NCBI RefSeq assembly: GCF_018320785.1
Contig: NC_054873.1
Location: 25,820,196-25,884,195 of the forward strand
Direction of reading: 5' to 3'
DNA from: Cheilinus undulatus
Taxonomy: Eukaryota > Chordata > Actinopteri > Labriformes > Labridae
Length of the DNA: 64,000 nucleotides
The notes under the pieces are model-generated. The model worked only from the letters and a program-made list of their open reading frames with translations. It was not told the origin of the DNA and ran no database searches. Below are positions 52,775 through 64,000 of this stretch, piece after piece; position 1 is the first letter of the stretch, and every line of letters begins with the position of its first letter. The position numbers and the translations under genes are program-made.

Positions 52775-53565
52775 CTATTTGAGCCGCTGAATCAGCGTGT
52801 GTGTCAGTCCCAGGCTGAGCAGCTGAAGGGTGGACAGCTGGGCTACATGAGGGAAGGTTTTCAGCAGTTTCTCCCAAGTCAGTTCCAGGAGGCTGGGAAC
52901 CGTCAGCCACACTTTGTACAAAGAGCCAGTCCTCCTGTTCCCAGACATGTTGACCACGCCCCCGTGGACGTACATACAGCCGGCCTGAAGGACAACGACA
53001 GCAGAGTAGAGATAAATGGTTGATGGGATGTTGGATTTGAAGGCTTATTTTAATTAAATAAACACTTTAAAAATGGTCTGAGGCCTCCATTTGTTTATTT
53101 GAGAGACAGCCCCTTGAGATGAATCCTCTCGTTTTCAAGGGGGTCCCAATGCAGAAACAAACAAACCAGTATCCTAAAAACTACAGAGCTTTCCCAGCTT
53201 AACCAGTGCCTTACCCATATTGAAAGAAATACGGGTTTTGAATAAAATCCTTGCATTCAGTAAGTACAGAAATGCACAAACTCAATCTTAACACCTGGTG
53301 GCAAGGTGTTCAAGATGGCTGCCCAGGTGAAAAGGGCTGTGCACGCATCTGAAGACAATGAAAAGACACTGAAGACTACATGCACTGCAACTCTCTTATG
53401 GGGGAAAACTTCAGCAACACTTAGGATTTCTGTGACTGTTTCTAGTTTCTTAAAACTGCTTGGTTATTTATGCATTGTGTACTCTAGGTCAGTGGTTTTC
53501 AACTGGTGGGTCAGGACCCAAAAGTGGGTCGCGGAGCAGTTTTCAGTGGGTCGCAACTAGGTGTC

Positions 53566-53596
<31 letters not shown>

Positions 53597-56500
53597 TGGC
53601 GAAAGTCCTGACGTCCTTAACGGACATGCATCAATACCTTTAATTCTAGCTGACTAAGCTGACTAATCTGGGAGATTGATGGTTCCTAGTCAGGTCCTTA
53701 ACTTGACTGGATCAAAATGTCTGTAACATCAGGAGTGCCGCATCCATTTCCTGAGAGGGCTGTGGTCAGGGGAGGAGTCAGACGACTCATTAACATTTAA
53801 AGCCACAGACACAGAAACGGCTCATTCTGAGCAGGGCTGAAACAGAGGGGTTTTTAGACATGCAAACACTAGAGTGTTTTTTCAGCAGCAAACTGATGTT
53901 TGCAGGCATGTTTTGAGGACCTATAAGAACAATAAAAACCTGTCTTAAAAGGGAAAATATGTCCCCTTTAATATAACTTGATATTTCAAATGATTATGAC
54001 AATTAGGCGATTTGAATTATCATCAAACGCTACTAAAGTTTGGTAGAGACACCAAAAAGAGCAAAGCAACTTGCATTTGACTGACTTCACTAAATACCTG
54101 TCCCGGAAACAAGTGGGCCTTGAAAAAGATTATACGTTTACTTTGAAAAATACACCAGAAAAGTCATCGTTTTTTAAATGTCAGGACTGGAATGAATTGA
54201 CGGACTGTGCAAGATTCTTACCGAGTGCTTTCTTTCCATCTTCAGCTCACAGAGCTCTAATTCCCGGTAACTCATGGTGTGAGCGGTCATTCTCTGTCAC
54301 CAGAGTAAACTATGCTCACGTTTCATTCATGGCTGAAAAATTAAACTATTCAGTTCACGTTTTATCTAAATATGAGTGTGTTTTGACACAAAACTACCGT
54401 CAGTACACAGACTGATCCTCTGCAGACACAGTCGCCCAATCATCACTCTCTCTGGTCAGAGCAGATCAGCTGTTCCTCCGCAACTCAGATGCAGTATTTA
54501 CATGTATCTGAAGTTAATTCGTGAAATTAAAGACGCACCCACGCAGGTAGTCTACAGCAGTCAGAAAATGGGATATGGTGTATATATGGCACAGTATCCT
54601 GTTTTCTTTTAGAGTTCACCAGGCAGCAAAACCGGGTTTCTCAAAACCGGGATACTGTAATATCCTGGTTTCTGAAGACGTGTACATGCACAAAGAGAAA
54701 CGGGATACTCAAGTCCATATAAACACAGTCAATGTCAGCTGAAGTTTTTTTTTTCTATTTCCTTCCTCAAGTGTAAGGACTGAAGCTCCTTTCTTTGTTT
54801 AGCCTTAAACTTAACTGAAGCTTTAGGTATGAACTACATTTCTATATCGATATCAGGTCATATTATTTAGTAAATAACAGCAGAAATCAATTATTACACA
54901 TCCCTATTAAAATAAATGTTCATTTTTTTAAATATCAATGTATCTCTCTAGGCAGTCTCCAGCAAATGAGGTTATGGACATTTTTCTTTAGTGTGATGTA
55001 AACTGTATCTGCTGACCATTTTGGAGGTAGAATTGTGTCAAATATGTCAATGATATTTTACTGACCGGTGTGACAGCAGCACAGTGAAAGTAAGCAGGTT
55101 CAGGCATGACAGCAGGCAGCTTGGTCCACTGAAAATTCTGCAGGTTGATCTTCCACAGGTCGGAGAGGATCACCTCTCCATTATAACCCCCACATATAAA
55201 GACATCTGCAGGGAGAAACACAGAAAGGTGCTATCTGGAAAACTGTTTAAATAAATGGCATGTGTGTGTGTTTAATGCTGAGTAAACCTCACCATCTTTG
55301 ACCTGCACACAGCTGTGACAACGACGGGCTGCAGGAAATCCTGTAATGATGATGGCAAAAGGGTTAATTTCTTAAAATCCTGCAGTCAGCACAGAAAAAT
55401 TAAGCTGAATCACAAACCAATTTTTTCATGAGGTTTGGTGGCTATTTCCTCCCAGTAGTTGGTTTCCAAATTATATGCATGAATCTGAAGGAGACAGAAA
55501 GAGTTACGTTGATAAAATAAAGGTTATAAATTAGATTTTTGTTTAAGTCTTTGGCTTGTTCCTCTCACCTTGTCAAGGGGATAGGATGTCCAGGAAGTCC
55601 CACCTCCTAAAATGTAGATTCTCTGTTCATCATGAGCTAGTTCATGTCTGTACCTGTAAGATCAAGCAATCAGTTGCAGCATATTTCAGAAAACATGTAC
55701 CTCAATTCCCACATACTGAAGCTGTTCAAACTCTGTGCTGTCTGACCTCTCCTCAGGCAGATCTGAGGGCGCGTTGTTGGGTTTAAGGTGGGTCCACTCT
55801 CTGGTGGTCAGGTCCAGCCTGTGGAGGTCGGTGCTGTAAAGGTAGCCTGTTGTCCCTCCAAACACATAAAGGTAGCCGTTTATGATGACCATCGCCTGGA
55901 ATCAAAGAGCAGATGAAAATTGGTTAGAGGGACAGAGCAGTCAGAGAGAAATTTGACAGACTTCAGCTGCAGAGACAATTTTACCTGTCCATAGATCTTG
56001 TTAGGTTTCTTCCCCCTGCAGTTGAGCAGATTCCATCGTTTATACTGAACATTGCAGACATGGACGTCATTCCCGTTGTTTTCGCCGAATGGAATTCCAG
56101 TGCCACCAAACACAAGCAGGTTGTTCCCATGTAAAACAGCTAACAGAGAAAATGTATCAACACAATGTAATGCTGTCTGATGAGGGACCCCAGGAAGACT
56201 AGCTGCTACCTTGGTAGCAACTATTGGGGATCCTTTTAAACAAATAAACAATTAGAATCTGATACAGTTTAATTACTTCCCTATCAACTCAGAGACCATA
56301 TCCCCCTAGGTAGCTTTACCTTTCCTCACCCCCCATCCTCCATTTCTAACTCTATGCACTGCCCTGTTATCTAATAAAAGGTATGAAAAAGCCCATCAAA
56401 TGATATGAAAAGATTGCAAAATTCCTTACCTGACATAGAAGCTAACTCTGTGGGCATGTAACCCTCTGTTCGGACCTGTTGCCAGGTCGCAGTGGCAAAA

Positions 56501-58279
56501 TGAAACCGCCAAAGCTCCCTGAAGAGTGGATAATCTTCATTTTCTGAGCCACCGGCCTCCTCAAAGTCTGGGTTGTAGCCTCCAAATACGTACAGGTTGG
56601 CGCTGTCCGCAACACAGCGGTGTCCACTCCGGGCGGGAGGTACACAGTGTCCTGTGGGAGGGACATAAATGACACAGATAGCAGTTTTAGTCCCTGACGT
56701 TGATGGAAAAATTGAGATTTTGGAGAATATCTTTATTGTAAAAGATTGCACACTATAATGTGAAGCATGTTGTCCAAACCAGTTTTGGTTTGTTTGCTTA
56801 CATTACTGACAAAACGATATACCTTTACAGTTTCCAAAAGGATGCAGTATTTTTTGGCAGAATCAGCAAGACAGTCAGATAGTTTCATATAGTTTACAGC
56901 TTCCCACATCCCTGAACAGGATCAAGATGATTGATGGATCGATGAGCTTTCCCCTCAGTGGGCCATTACTATTGTGACAGTGGTGTTTCTCATTACAATC
57001 ATGATTTTGATTACATAGTGACAATCCATTATCCTCACCAGAGGGGTTATTGTGTCAACGGGTGATTCTTTGGGGATGACGAAAGTGTCATTTTATTCCA
57101 TTCCCTGAATAGTAATTCTTTTTTCAGGGGAATAATTAATTCAAGAGTTGTCCTCTGGTGCCAGGAGAGTGTTAGAAGTCACCAGGCAAGCAGATTTTTC
57201 ATGTCACTAGTGAATTTTGAAGAAGAGATCAAATCAACAGCACAGATGTTGAACAGGCCACAGATAGCGAGGTTCTTTTAGATATTGGTGAGGGATGGTG
57301 GGAAGGTTTTGTACTTTTTCGTACCTTCTCTTAGAAACCTGTTGGGGATCCGAAGGTTGGGGCAGGAAGGGGAGAAGATGCGCCGAGCCTGAAGCCATCT
57401 TGCCCGCTTCTTAGAGCCTGTTAGTCAGACACCATACAAGAGAGACAAAATATGCAGAGTTAATGTGATGCATGGGTTTAAGTAGATGGATCAATGCCAG
57501 TTGTTAAACTGCAAGATTTCCCTGTCGAAACAAGCCTCTGTTAGGGAAAACACAATCAAGTTAGGGGTCTTTGGTTAAAATATTTCTCAACAAAACTGAG
57601 TTGTAAACATATTAATGGCTTATGTTAGAGGGGAAGTCAGGTGGCTTTTACTACAATAGCTTTTTTGTCAAAGTGGGGCTGCACATAGTCTTATATCTAT
57701 CCTACTTCTAGATGGTCAGCTCTTTCTCCATGTATTTTAATGTTAATTAAGGTTAATGCAGGATTTCACGGTGGAAATGTACTTCTTTTGCATGCTCTGA
57801 AAAGCATCAGATGAGAAACGCTACCATTACCATTGTTTCTGTTGTCAGCCGTCTCTCCTTGTAGTTTTCTAATTTATTTTCTTTTTAATATCAGCCTTTA
57901 ATATATGAATCGACCTCTAAAGATGATAAAAATGAGATATCTTTGTTTGTGCCTGCGGGGTGTTTATTTAATCATCGCTATCTGTTAGCTTCCGTAGCAG
58001 CGTTAGCTAGCCTCGGCCTGTGTGCTGCAGTTACAGCTAGCATCGCTCACTCACTCAAAACGAGCATCCCTGTATACACAAAGACAAAAATAACGTTGAC
58101 TTAAGTTACCTACAATAACCTTTATGGCCCTGTTTGCTCTGCAGACTGTGCGGCTCTTCTCATTCTTACAGGCTATCTGGTTTTGTTTACAAACCTGAGT
58201 CGCGGATTGAGGGCCTCCACGACAGTTTCTCAAACTTGTTGAGCTGACTGAAGGTCCCGTCCTTTTCGGCCGATGACAT
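52775..58279 (-). CDS. klhdc10: KLHDC10, kelch-repeat substrate receptor, ten exons
   Basis: Kelch-domain protein that serves as substrate receptor of cullin-2/elongin ubiquitin ligases, reading C-terminal degrons, and that activates ASK1 by restraining PP5 (family knowledge). Minus exons: 58279-58195, 57417-57325, 56651-56430, 56139-55985, 55895-55747, 55653-55569, 55484-55418, 55340-55293, 55205-55066, 52984-52775. All phases join to give 417 residues. The N-terminus starts MSSAEKDGTFSQLNKFEKLS; six kelch blades follow, with NLYVFGGYNPDFEEAGGSE, LLVFGGTGIPFGE, YLYVFGGTTGYLYSTDLHRL, IYILGGGTSWTSYPLDK, VFICGGYNGEVILSDLWK and MYVHGGVV. The C-terminus (PSLLELTWEKLL...LTHTLIQRLK) is the elongin-binding region. 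The last intron is 2.1 kb and repeat-rich. Convergent with cax1. Confidence 0.97.
53490..53600. mobile_element. hAT-like terminal sequence and poly-A run in klhdc10 intron
   Basis: CAGTGGTTTTCAACTGGTGG followed by TCAGGACCCAAAAGTGGGTCGCGG is a well-known hAT-type end in fish. An A-run of about 30 bases follows (53567-53594). I could not identify the opposite end with confidence. Confidence 0.6.
54071..54415 (+). other. Unrecognised 114-residue open frame in klhdc10 intron
   Basis: Antisense to klhdc10, lying between the hAT-like end (53.49 kb) and a GGGATACTGTAATATCC-type repeat at 54.6 kb. Reads MHLTDFTKYLSRK...SAHRALIPGNSWCERSF. No domain recognised; probably part of a transposon or a chance frame. 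Confidence 0.2.
54520..54730. repeat. Inverted-repeat sequence with CCGGGATACTG / CAGTATCC words
   Basis: Contains AAAATGGGATATGG, CACAGTATCCTGTTTTCT, AAAACCGGGTTTCTCAAAACCGGG and GGATACTGTAATATCCTGGTTTC, GTGTACATGCAC and AAACGGGATACTC. The nested palindromes suggest a short DNA element known in fish; ends not defined. Confidence 0.4.
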
Positions 58280-58500
58280 CTCGACAGATAACCGCGAACA
58301 CGGGGTTCACACCCACACCTGGACTAGGACCCGCTTCAGTTTGACCACACGTTGTGGCATGAGTCCGCGAGCTCATACAATTTCACTAAGATGAAGAAAT
58401 AAGAGCAACGAGCGTCCACACCTGCTGCTGTTTGCAGCGTCACTGCCAGCTGGCCTGGACTGACCAATCAGCGGAGAGGAGCCCTGTGAGTCGCGTTCAA
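58280..58500 (-). promoter_or_regulatory. klhdc10 promoter region, CpG-rich
   Basis: Locally CpG-dense DNA directly before the first ATG, with CCAATCA at 58464-58470. No TATA box seen. A housekeeping-type promoter is inferred. Confidence 0.45.
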
Positions 58501-61500
58501 GAGTCACATGGAAATGTTTACAGTTTTATAAAAACTGCAGTGGCCCCGAGTCCTACAGACATGAACGATCTCTGCAGTGAGCTCCATAGATATTGAAATA
58601 AATTTACAGAAAATAAATTTACAAGTTATCTTGAAATTAATAAGTCTTCAGAAAAGTCTGCACTTTTAATGTTTACTTCTCTAATCACTGTATTTGCACA
58701 TTATCTGTGCCTACTGTATCAGCACACTGTCATTAACCCCAAATTAATAACTTCGATCACTGTTTAACACTTTTATTCGTGGACACAAGCGATAGACATA
58801 AAGGACAGGTGTGACAAAAAATCTATAAAGAATAAATTCTGATATAAAGAATAATAATTATTGAATAATGTATTCAACTAAATTTGTACAAGGACCAGAT
58901 TTTGTCTTGACAGACACTTTGGGGGCCAGAATTTCAAATTAGCGCAAATAAGATTAATATTTTGGTCCAAACAACATACAATTATATTACTTTTTGTATT
59001 TTTAAGCACTTTTAAGCATTAACAGATAGATCATCAGTCCCTTTCACCTATAGGCAATCTAAATATTTTAGCTGCATATTTTGAGGACTGCCATGTTGTC
59101 CATCACTACATTTGCTGCAAATATGTTGTGTCCTGATTGGTGAAAAAAGCAGAAAAGTCACATTTTTCAAGTGCCTGAGGTAAAAAGTTGAGACAGAAAA
59201 CAACAGATTTAATCAGGCCCGTCTGATGCATCATGTTTATTTAAAATAGCCAACAGGTGGTGGATTTCTGTAAAAACTGATCAAACATGAAGTCATTTCT
59301 GCTAAAACTGTTGCAATCTTAATCGTTTTGGGTTCATTTTTGTAGCTGTAGGGATTTAAAGACAAAAGATACTCTTAAAACCACAACATTTGTTTTCTGC
59401 CTGGAATTTTCTGAATTAAATCATCTTTAGGGGATGGATTGGGAGCTTTGGAGGGCCCTCCAATGATCATTTTTATAATCTAAACCTCCAGCTTCAGGGT
59501 AGATGTCAGAGAAATGACTTTACAGCACACTGCAAAAAAGGCCTTGTCAACATTTTTGACCTCAGTGATTCAGGATGAATGATATTTTTGACAGTGAAAA
59601 GAGGGCAGGGAGAAATTTCTTGTGTTTAAAGTACTACTTAAACAGACACAGGGCAGTCAGCAAAGAAATGAGACTATAGCTTTGTCCCCAGAGGGCACCA
59701 AAAACAACTCAAACTAAAAGTTCATTCCAGGAGCTTTAACCACATATTTTTCAAAAAGGCAATCTAAAATCCAAACATAGCTGAATTACTGTCTCTTAAG
59801 AATAAGAGGTGCAAACATTTCTCACATGTGAAGCCATATTTTGCTTGTTTGATGACAATTTTTTTCTTGAAAACGTTTTGATCTTCATTGTTAGATGATC
59901 AATCCTTTAATTTGATGTTTTATGACTGTTTTCAGACAGATATGTCGACATCAATCCTGAAATGGTCAAAGAACTCAAATACTTAAGTAGGCTATAGGCA
60001 GTATCATTTAAGTAAAGTGAAACATTTGAGCACTGTGTAGTCAATTAAGGTGGCTTGGGTTCAAGTCAGACATGTGGCTCCTTTTCTAACTCAATCCAAA
60101 GTCCTATCTTAATAAATCCAAATAAGCCCAAAAGTGATCTTAATTTTTGAATTATGGACGAAAGCTCAGAGGAAATCAAGGTTGTCTAATTATTTGTTAA
60201 CACTTTGTGTTTGTAAATAATGCAATCTTTGGTAGTTCAATGTAAAAAGTATCAGTTTGCCATTTCTGATAACATAAAAACAGAGAAGCTCCCAACATTT
60301 GATTTTTTTGCCACTGTGGTATCAAAATATCATCACTCTGGTATCATGAGGAGATGCATGAGCACATGAAAGGATCTAAACTCACTTTTCCACCATCACA
60401 TGTGATACCAGAGGGCCTCATCTAGATGCTGATTATAGCCATGACACAAGATGTTATTTCTGATCAAAAAAGTTTGGTGACTTATAACCGAACAGAGAAA
60501 TGTTAAGCACATTAAATTCTTTGAAAGAGAAGTGTTTAGTTACTTTGGAGTGACTCTTTTTGATCAGCTGAACCGAGAGTCAACCTTTACCCCAGATCTG
60601 CAGGGGCTGTTTGCTGACATGCAGTAATCTGGAGTTGAAGCTTGTTGGGATAGGCTAAAAGAGCACAACAAAGGCACACATCAGCTTTTTTTCATAGAGA
60701 CTGTGAGAAAACACAAAAAACAGCTATAAACAAAGAGTTGTACGCATGCATATCAGAGAGGAGAAGGAGCAGGAAGATATTCAACAATCTTAAACCCTTC
60801 ATATCTGACTTGTTTTATGAGCATTCATTTCAGTGTTAAAGCAGGTAAGGCAAACGACAATCAACATGAGATCCATGCTGTTTCATAGTGTTTACCATAT
60901 TTGGTCCTTTTAACTTGTAACTTTAAGTTAAAGTGGCAAAAAGCTGCCTGAGGAGTTGACAGAGGCCTGCATGTGACATATCACTGACACTGAGGAGATG
61001 CTAAGACAATGAGCCACAGCTGAGCGAATAAGATTAAACAGCTGATGAGTCAGCAACTTTTTTTGTTCTAGTCAGTGATCTACTCACAGCGGAGAGCAGC
61101 ACTTGATACCAAAGGGGCCTGAGGAGTACACTACATTCATTATATATTTTTGTTTAAGGAAGAAAAGACTCAAATAATCAAAGAATAAAGGCTTAAAACA
61201 TGACATTGTAGTTTCTAGATATTAATAATTTCATGGATCTTTGCAGCTATTGAGGAAACAACAGATCAGTTCTGAGAGGATGAACACTAATCATCAAAGC
61301 ACTTAAAACAGGTTTTGAACAAGTCAGTCAAAAAAACAGAAGCATTACACTGATTTCTATATTATTCTTATTTCTCACAACTATAGAGCAACTGTTACAA
61401 ACAAGTTATCTTGATTCTAAATAAAATTTAAAAACCTGCAAGGTCAGTCTGAATTGCATCACCCAGCAAACAGTCGTGACAGTTAGCACATCCATGTCTC

Positions 61501-62259
61501 TATCTGGAACACTGTTTTGAGATAAAAAGTGCTATGTGATTTCTAACAGGATGTTAGCAAGACAAAGAGGTCCCATGACCTGAGGAGGTCATGCCAAGAC
61601 CACCAGAGACTTCTCAGGTTGTATAATCCTCTCAAGACCAGAGTGACATCACGACTCAAGTTATTTTTCACATTTCTCAACTGCTATTTTCTTTAGTCTG
61701 CACATTTAAGGTCTCATAAGGGACGGACTATTCAGCTGCCAAGTCAAATGTTACACTTTTTGTTTAACTGAGGTCATAGTTTTCTATTAGAGAGACAAAC
61801 AGCCTTATTTGTATTGTTTAACGACAATGAAGTAAAATCCCATTTACCTCAAAAAGGTCAGCCGTCTTTTCAAGTTATACCTCCTCTGCCCGCTCCTTGA
61901 TCTTATCAGGGGGAAAAGGTTGAGAAACTCTCAAAAGAGCAGTAAAAATGATCTGTCTTTCAATACAAATGCAATATGTGTGATAAGTTGTTGTCAGATA
62001 ACAGTATGAAGAAACAGAGAGGTAATATCTAATAAAACAGGACCAACAGCACAACAAGCCACATGATTTTGAGATGTTTTCTCAACACTGAAGATCTTTT
62101 TTTCTGTCTTGAGCCAAGCCCATTCGGACTTTGAGGTACTTTCTAAGTAGTTATTTTTAATGACTACAACAAATATCACAGGGTAAGCACCACACAAAAT
62201 GATTAAGATCCTGTTGAATCAGACTTCTTTTTTAAAATATTTGCAACAATAATAGTGCT
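58501..62259. other. Intergenic, no gene recognised
   Basis: Nearly 3.8 kb of AT-rich DNA without a convincing exon, long frame or recognised transposon. Short frames present are not supported by codon or splice context. Confidence 0.5.
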
Positions 62260-63240
62260 CATCAGGTGTGCCCAGAGAACTGACTGGGCCCCTGAAAAAG
62301 TCAGTGGATGGGTGATGTCAAAGAATGTGTGTTCAATAAAATTGTTGCTCGCATCCTTGCAAAATCATTTACTTCATTACTGAAAAGAATGTCAAACCAA
62401 TTTGGTTGGGTTCTGATGTTCAAATTACTTATTTGAGCCATTATTAAACCACTTTTCATTGAATTTCCACCCATTTTTCCCCATTTGACCCATTTTTGAT
62501 TTCTATAAACCAGTTTTTAGTACTTTTAAACCCCTTCCACTACTCTAGCCTGCCATTTTACCACCTTTTTGCCACTTTTAACCCCTTCTTCCCACATTTT
62601 GCCCATGTTTGCCTCCATAGCTCATTGTTGCCAGTTTTAACCAATTTTTTCAATTGCTGACCACTGATGACAATTTTAACCCAGTTTAAACCATTTCAAA
62701 TCCATTTTAAATCATTTTTTAAAGACATTTTTAAAATCTTCCTAAACCCATTTTGCCACTTTCTTCCCATTTTTTGCTTCTTTGAACCCAGTTTTTCCTA
62801 TTTTTTTTTTCACATTTGACCCATTTTACCTTCTGTAAACCAATTTTTGCTACTTTAAACCACATTTCACTGCTTTGGCTACCAATTTCAAACCTCTTTC
62901 ACCATGTTTGCCCATTTTCAACTGCTTTTGTCCTTGTTAACCTATTTTTGACACTTTATTCCTATTTTCTCTTCTTTGAACCCATTTTTTGTTCTTTTTA
63001 CCAATTATGCCACTCTATAAACACTATACAACACTTTTTTTGCAGACATATGCCACTTTTAACCCATTTTTGCCAGTTTTCACACTTTTTGCCTCTTCTT
63101 GTAATTTTTTTGTTAATTTTCTGCAGAAGCTTCTTTAATTCCTTCTATTTTTTCACTGACATCCTGATGTTTGCGCACATCACAGCTTAGCTATGAAGTC
63201 TGACATTACTTTTAAATGATTTAGTCATTGTGGCCATCTA
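62260..63240. repeat. Dispersed repeat with pyrimidine-rich minisatellite, copy B
   Basis: Same block order as 21.08-21.7 kb: GTGCCCAGAGAACTGACTGG...GGGCCCCTGAAAAA, then about 750 bases of degenerate units such as CCCATTTTTGCCACTTTTAA, then CTTAGCTATGAAGTCTGAC and ATTACTTTTAAA. The open frame at 62,816-63,190 arises from the repeat and is rejected as a gene. Confidence 0.65.
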
Positions 63241-64000
63241 CATTGTGTCTTTACAACAGCTTAAATAAATAATATGTTTTGTTTCTTTGATAAGAGTAGA
63301 TATTATTCAGTTTAAATTTTTAAATGTGGTTATCACAGATTAACTTTAAAATATACCAGGATTTTCCTCACCTCCATTTGCCCCCCTTTGGGCCTTATAA
63401 AGTCCCCCCCCCCCCCTTATCCTCCCTTCTGAGTGGCCTTGATTCTCAATTATTGATAGGAGTGTATCAGTTTCCATCATTATAATTTAACAATTTTTAA
63501 CCATACTTTAGTTAACCCCTTAAAGCCTGAAAACACAAATTATAGCCAGAAAATTCTAATTTTTTGGAACTGAAATTTTTATTTCACTTTCACTTTCTAA
63601 TGAAATCCAAAAAAATCTAAATATCCATAAAATGTAATATATATATATATTTGTTTGCATTTGATACATTAGGTGTTTTTGGTAACTGATAATCCACTTG
63701 AGGGTATTTTTATCATCAGATTGTATTCAGAAGGTATTTTTTTTAGTCATTTATGATCATATTGATTAGATAGAGGTATCATAAAAGTATGTATCAAAAT
63801 GATACAACAGGCGTTAAGGGGTTAAACTAAGTTTTTGATATCAATTATAATACTCCTCTGCTATTTATTATTCTTATTATTATTATTATTGTTGTTATTA
63901 TTATTATTATTATATGATGTTGTTTTCTATGCCAATTTCAAATTACTTGAATTGCGTGAAAGACAGCCAGATAAACACGATTTATCATGAAAATGACAAG
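63241..64000. repeat. Simple repeats at right edge
   Basis: A C-run at 63404-63417, (TA)n at 63641-63650 and an (ATT/TTA)n run at 63871-63913; no gene seen. Confidence 0.7.

Noticed and set aside
62816-63190. 124-codon Phe-rich frame
   Set aside because: It arises from the pyrimidine-rich degenerate repeat and has no gene context.

Overview
This window is nuclear DNA from a teleost fish, probably a percomorph. All genes are split by GT-AG introns (two GC-AG introns also occur), have vertebrate orthologues, and sit among fish-type transposons (Tc1-like, hAT, short inverted-repeat elements, tRNA-derived SINEs, an L1-like fragment). The strongest lineage clue is a tandem pair of choriogenin H-type egg-envelope genes with Pro/Gln-rich N-termini. 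Gene models were built by eye from splice sites and reading-phase continuity; every join reported was checked for phase.

Layout. 1-7,080 (+): the 3' part of elapor2 (ten exons in the window, stop at 6,534, poly(A) signal at 7,072). 7,080-15,000: gene-free and repeat-rich, holding an L1-like fragment, a 1-kb terminal-inverted-repeat element, a 395-bp near-perfect palindrome, two SINE-like units, a 637-bp inverted-repeat element, a broken Tc1-like transposon, a 21-bp minisatellite and pieces of further Tc1-like elements. 15,200-19,360 (+): tmem263, preceded by an unexplained exon-like block. 21,990-33,100 (-): two complete eight-exon choriogenin/ZPB-type genes in tandem. 36,099-50,418 (+): a 20-exon cation/H+ exchanger gene (cax1) joining a YccF-type domain to a Ca2+:cation antiporter core. 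50,900-58,279 (-): klhdc10 in ten exons, convergent with cax1. 58,280-64,000: no gene seen, with a long dispersed repeat related to one at 21.1-21.9 kb.

Function. The neighbouring single-copy genes have unrelated roles: endolysosomal membrane protein, small membrane protein, endomembrane cation exchanger, and ubiquitin-ligase substrate receptor. The two ZP genes are a functional unit: secreted egg-envelope subunits with signal peptide, P/Q-rich tail, trefoil domain, ZP domain and basic cleavage site, but no membrane anchor. Their middle five exons and four introns align over 1.17 kb with no net length change and about twenty mismatches, while both flanks have diverged. This is the clearest evolutionary signal in the window and suggests recent gene conversion.

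I did not find an undescribed molecular system. The most unusual items are the sharply bounded homogenised ZP tract, a copy of the ZP promoter-proximal sequence lying inside a ZP intron, the YccF-CAX fusion gene with two GC-AG introns, and an orphan exon-like block at 15.2-15.46 kb.
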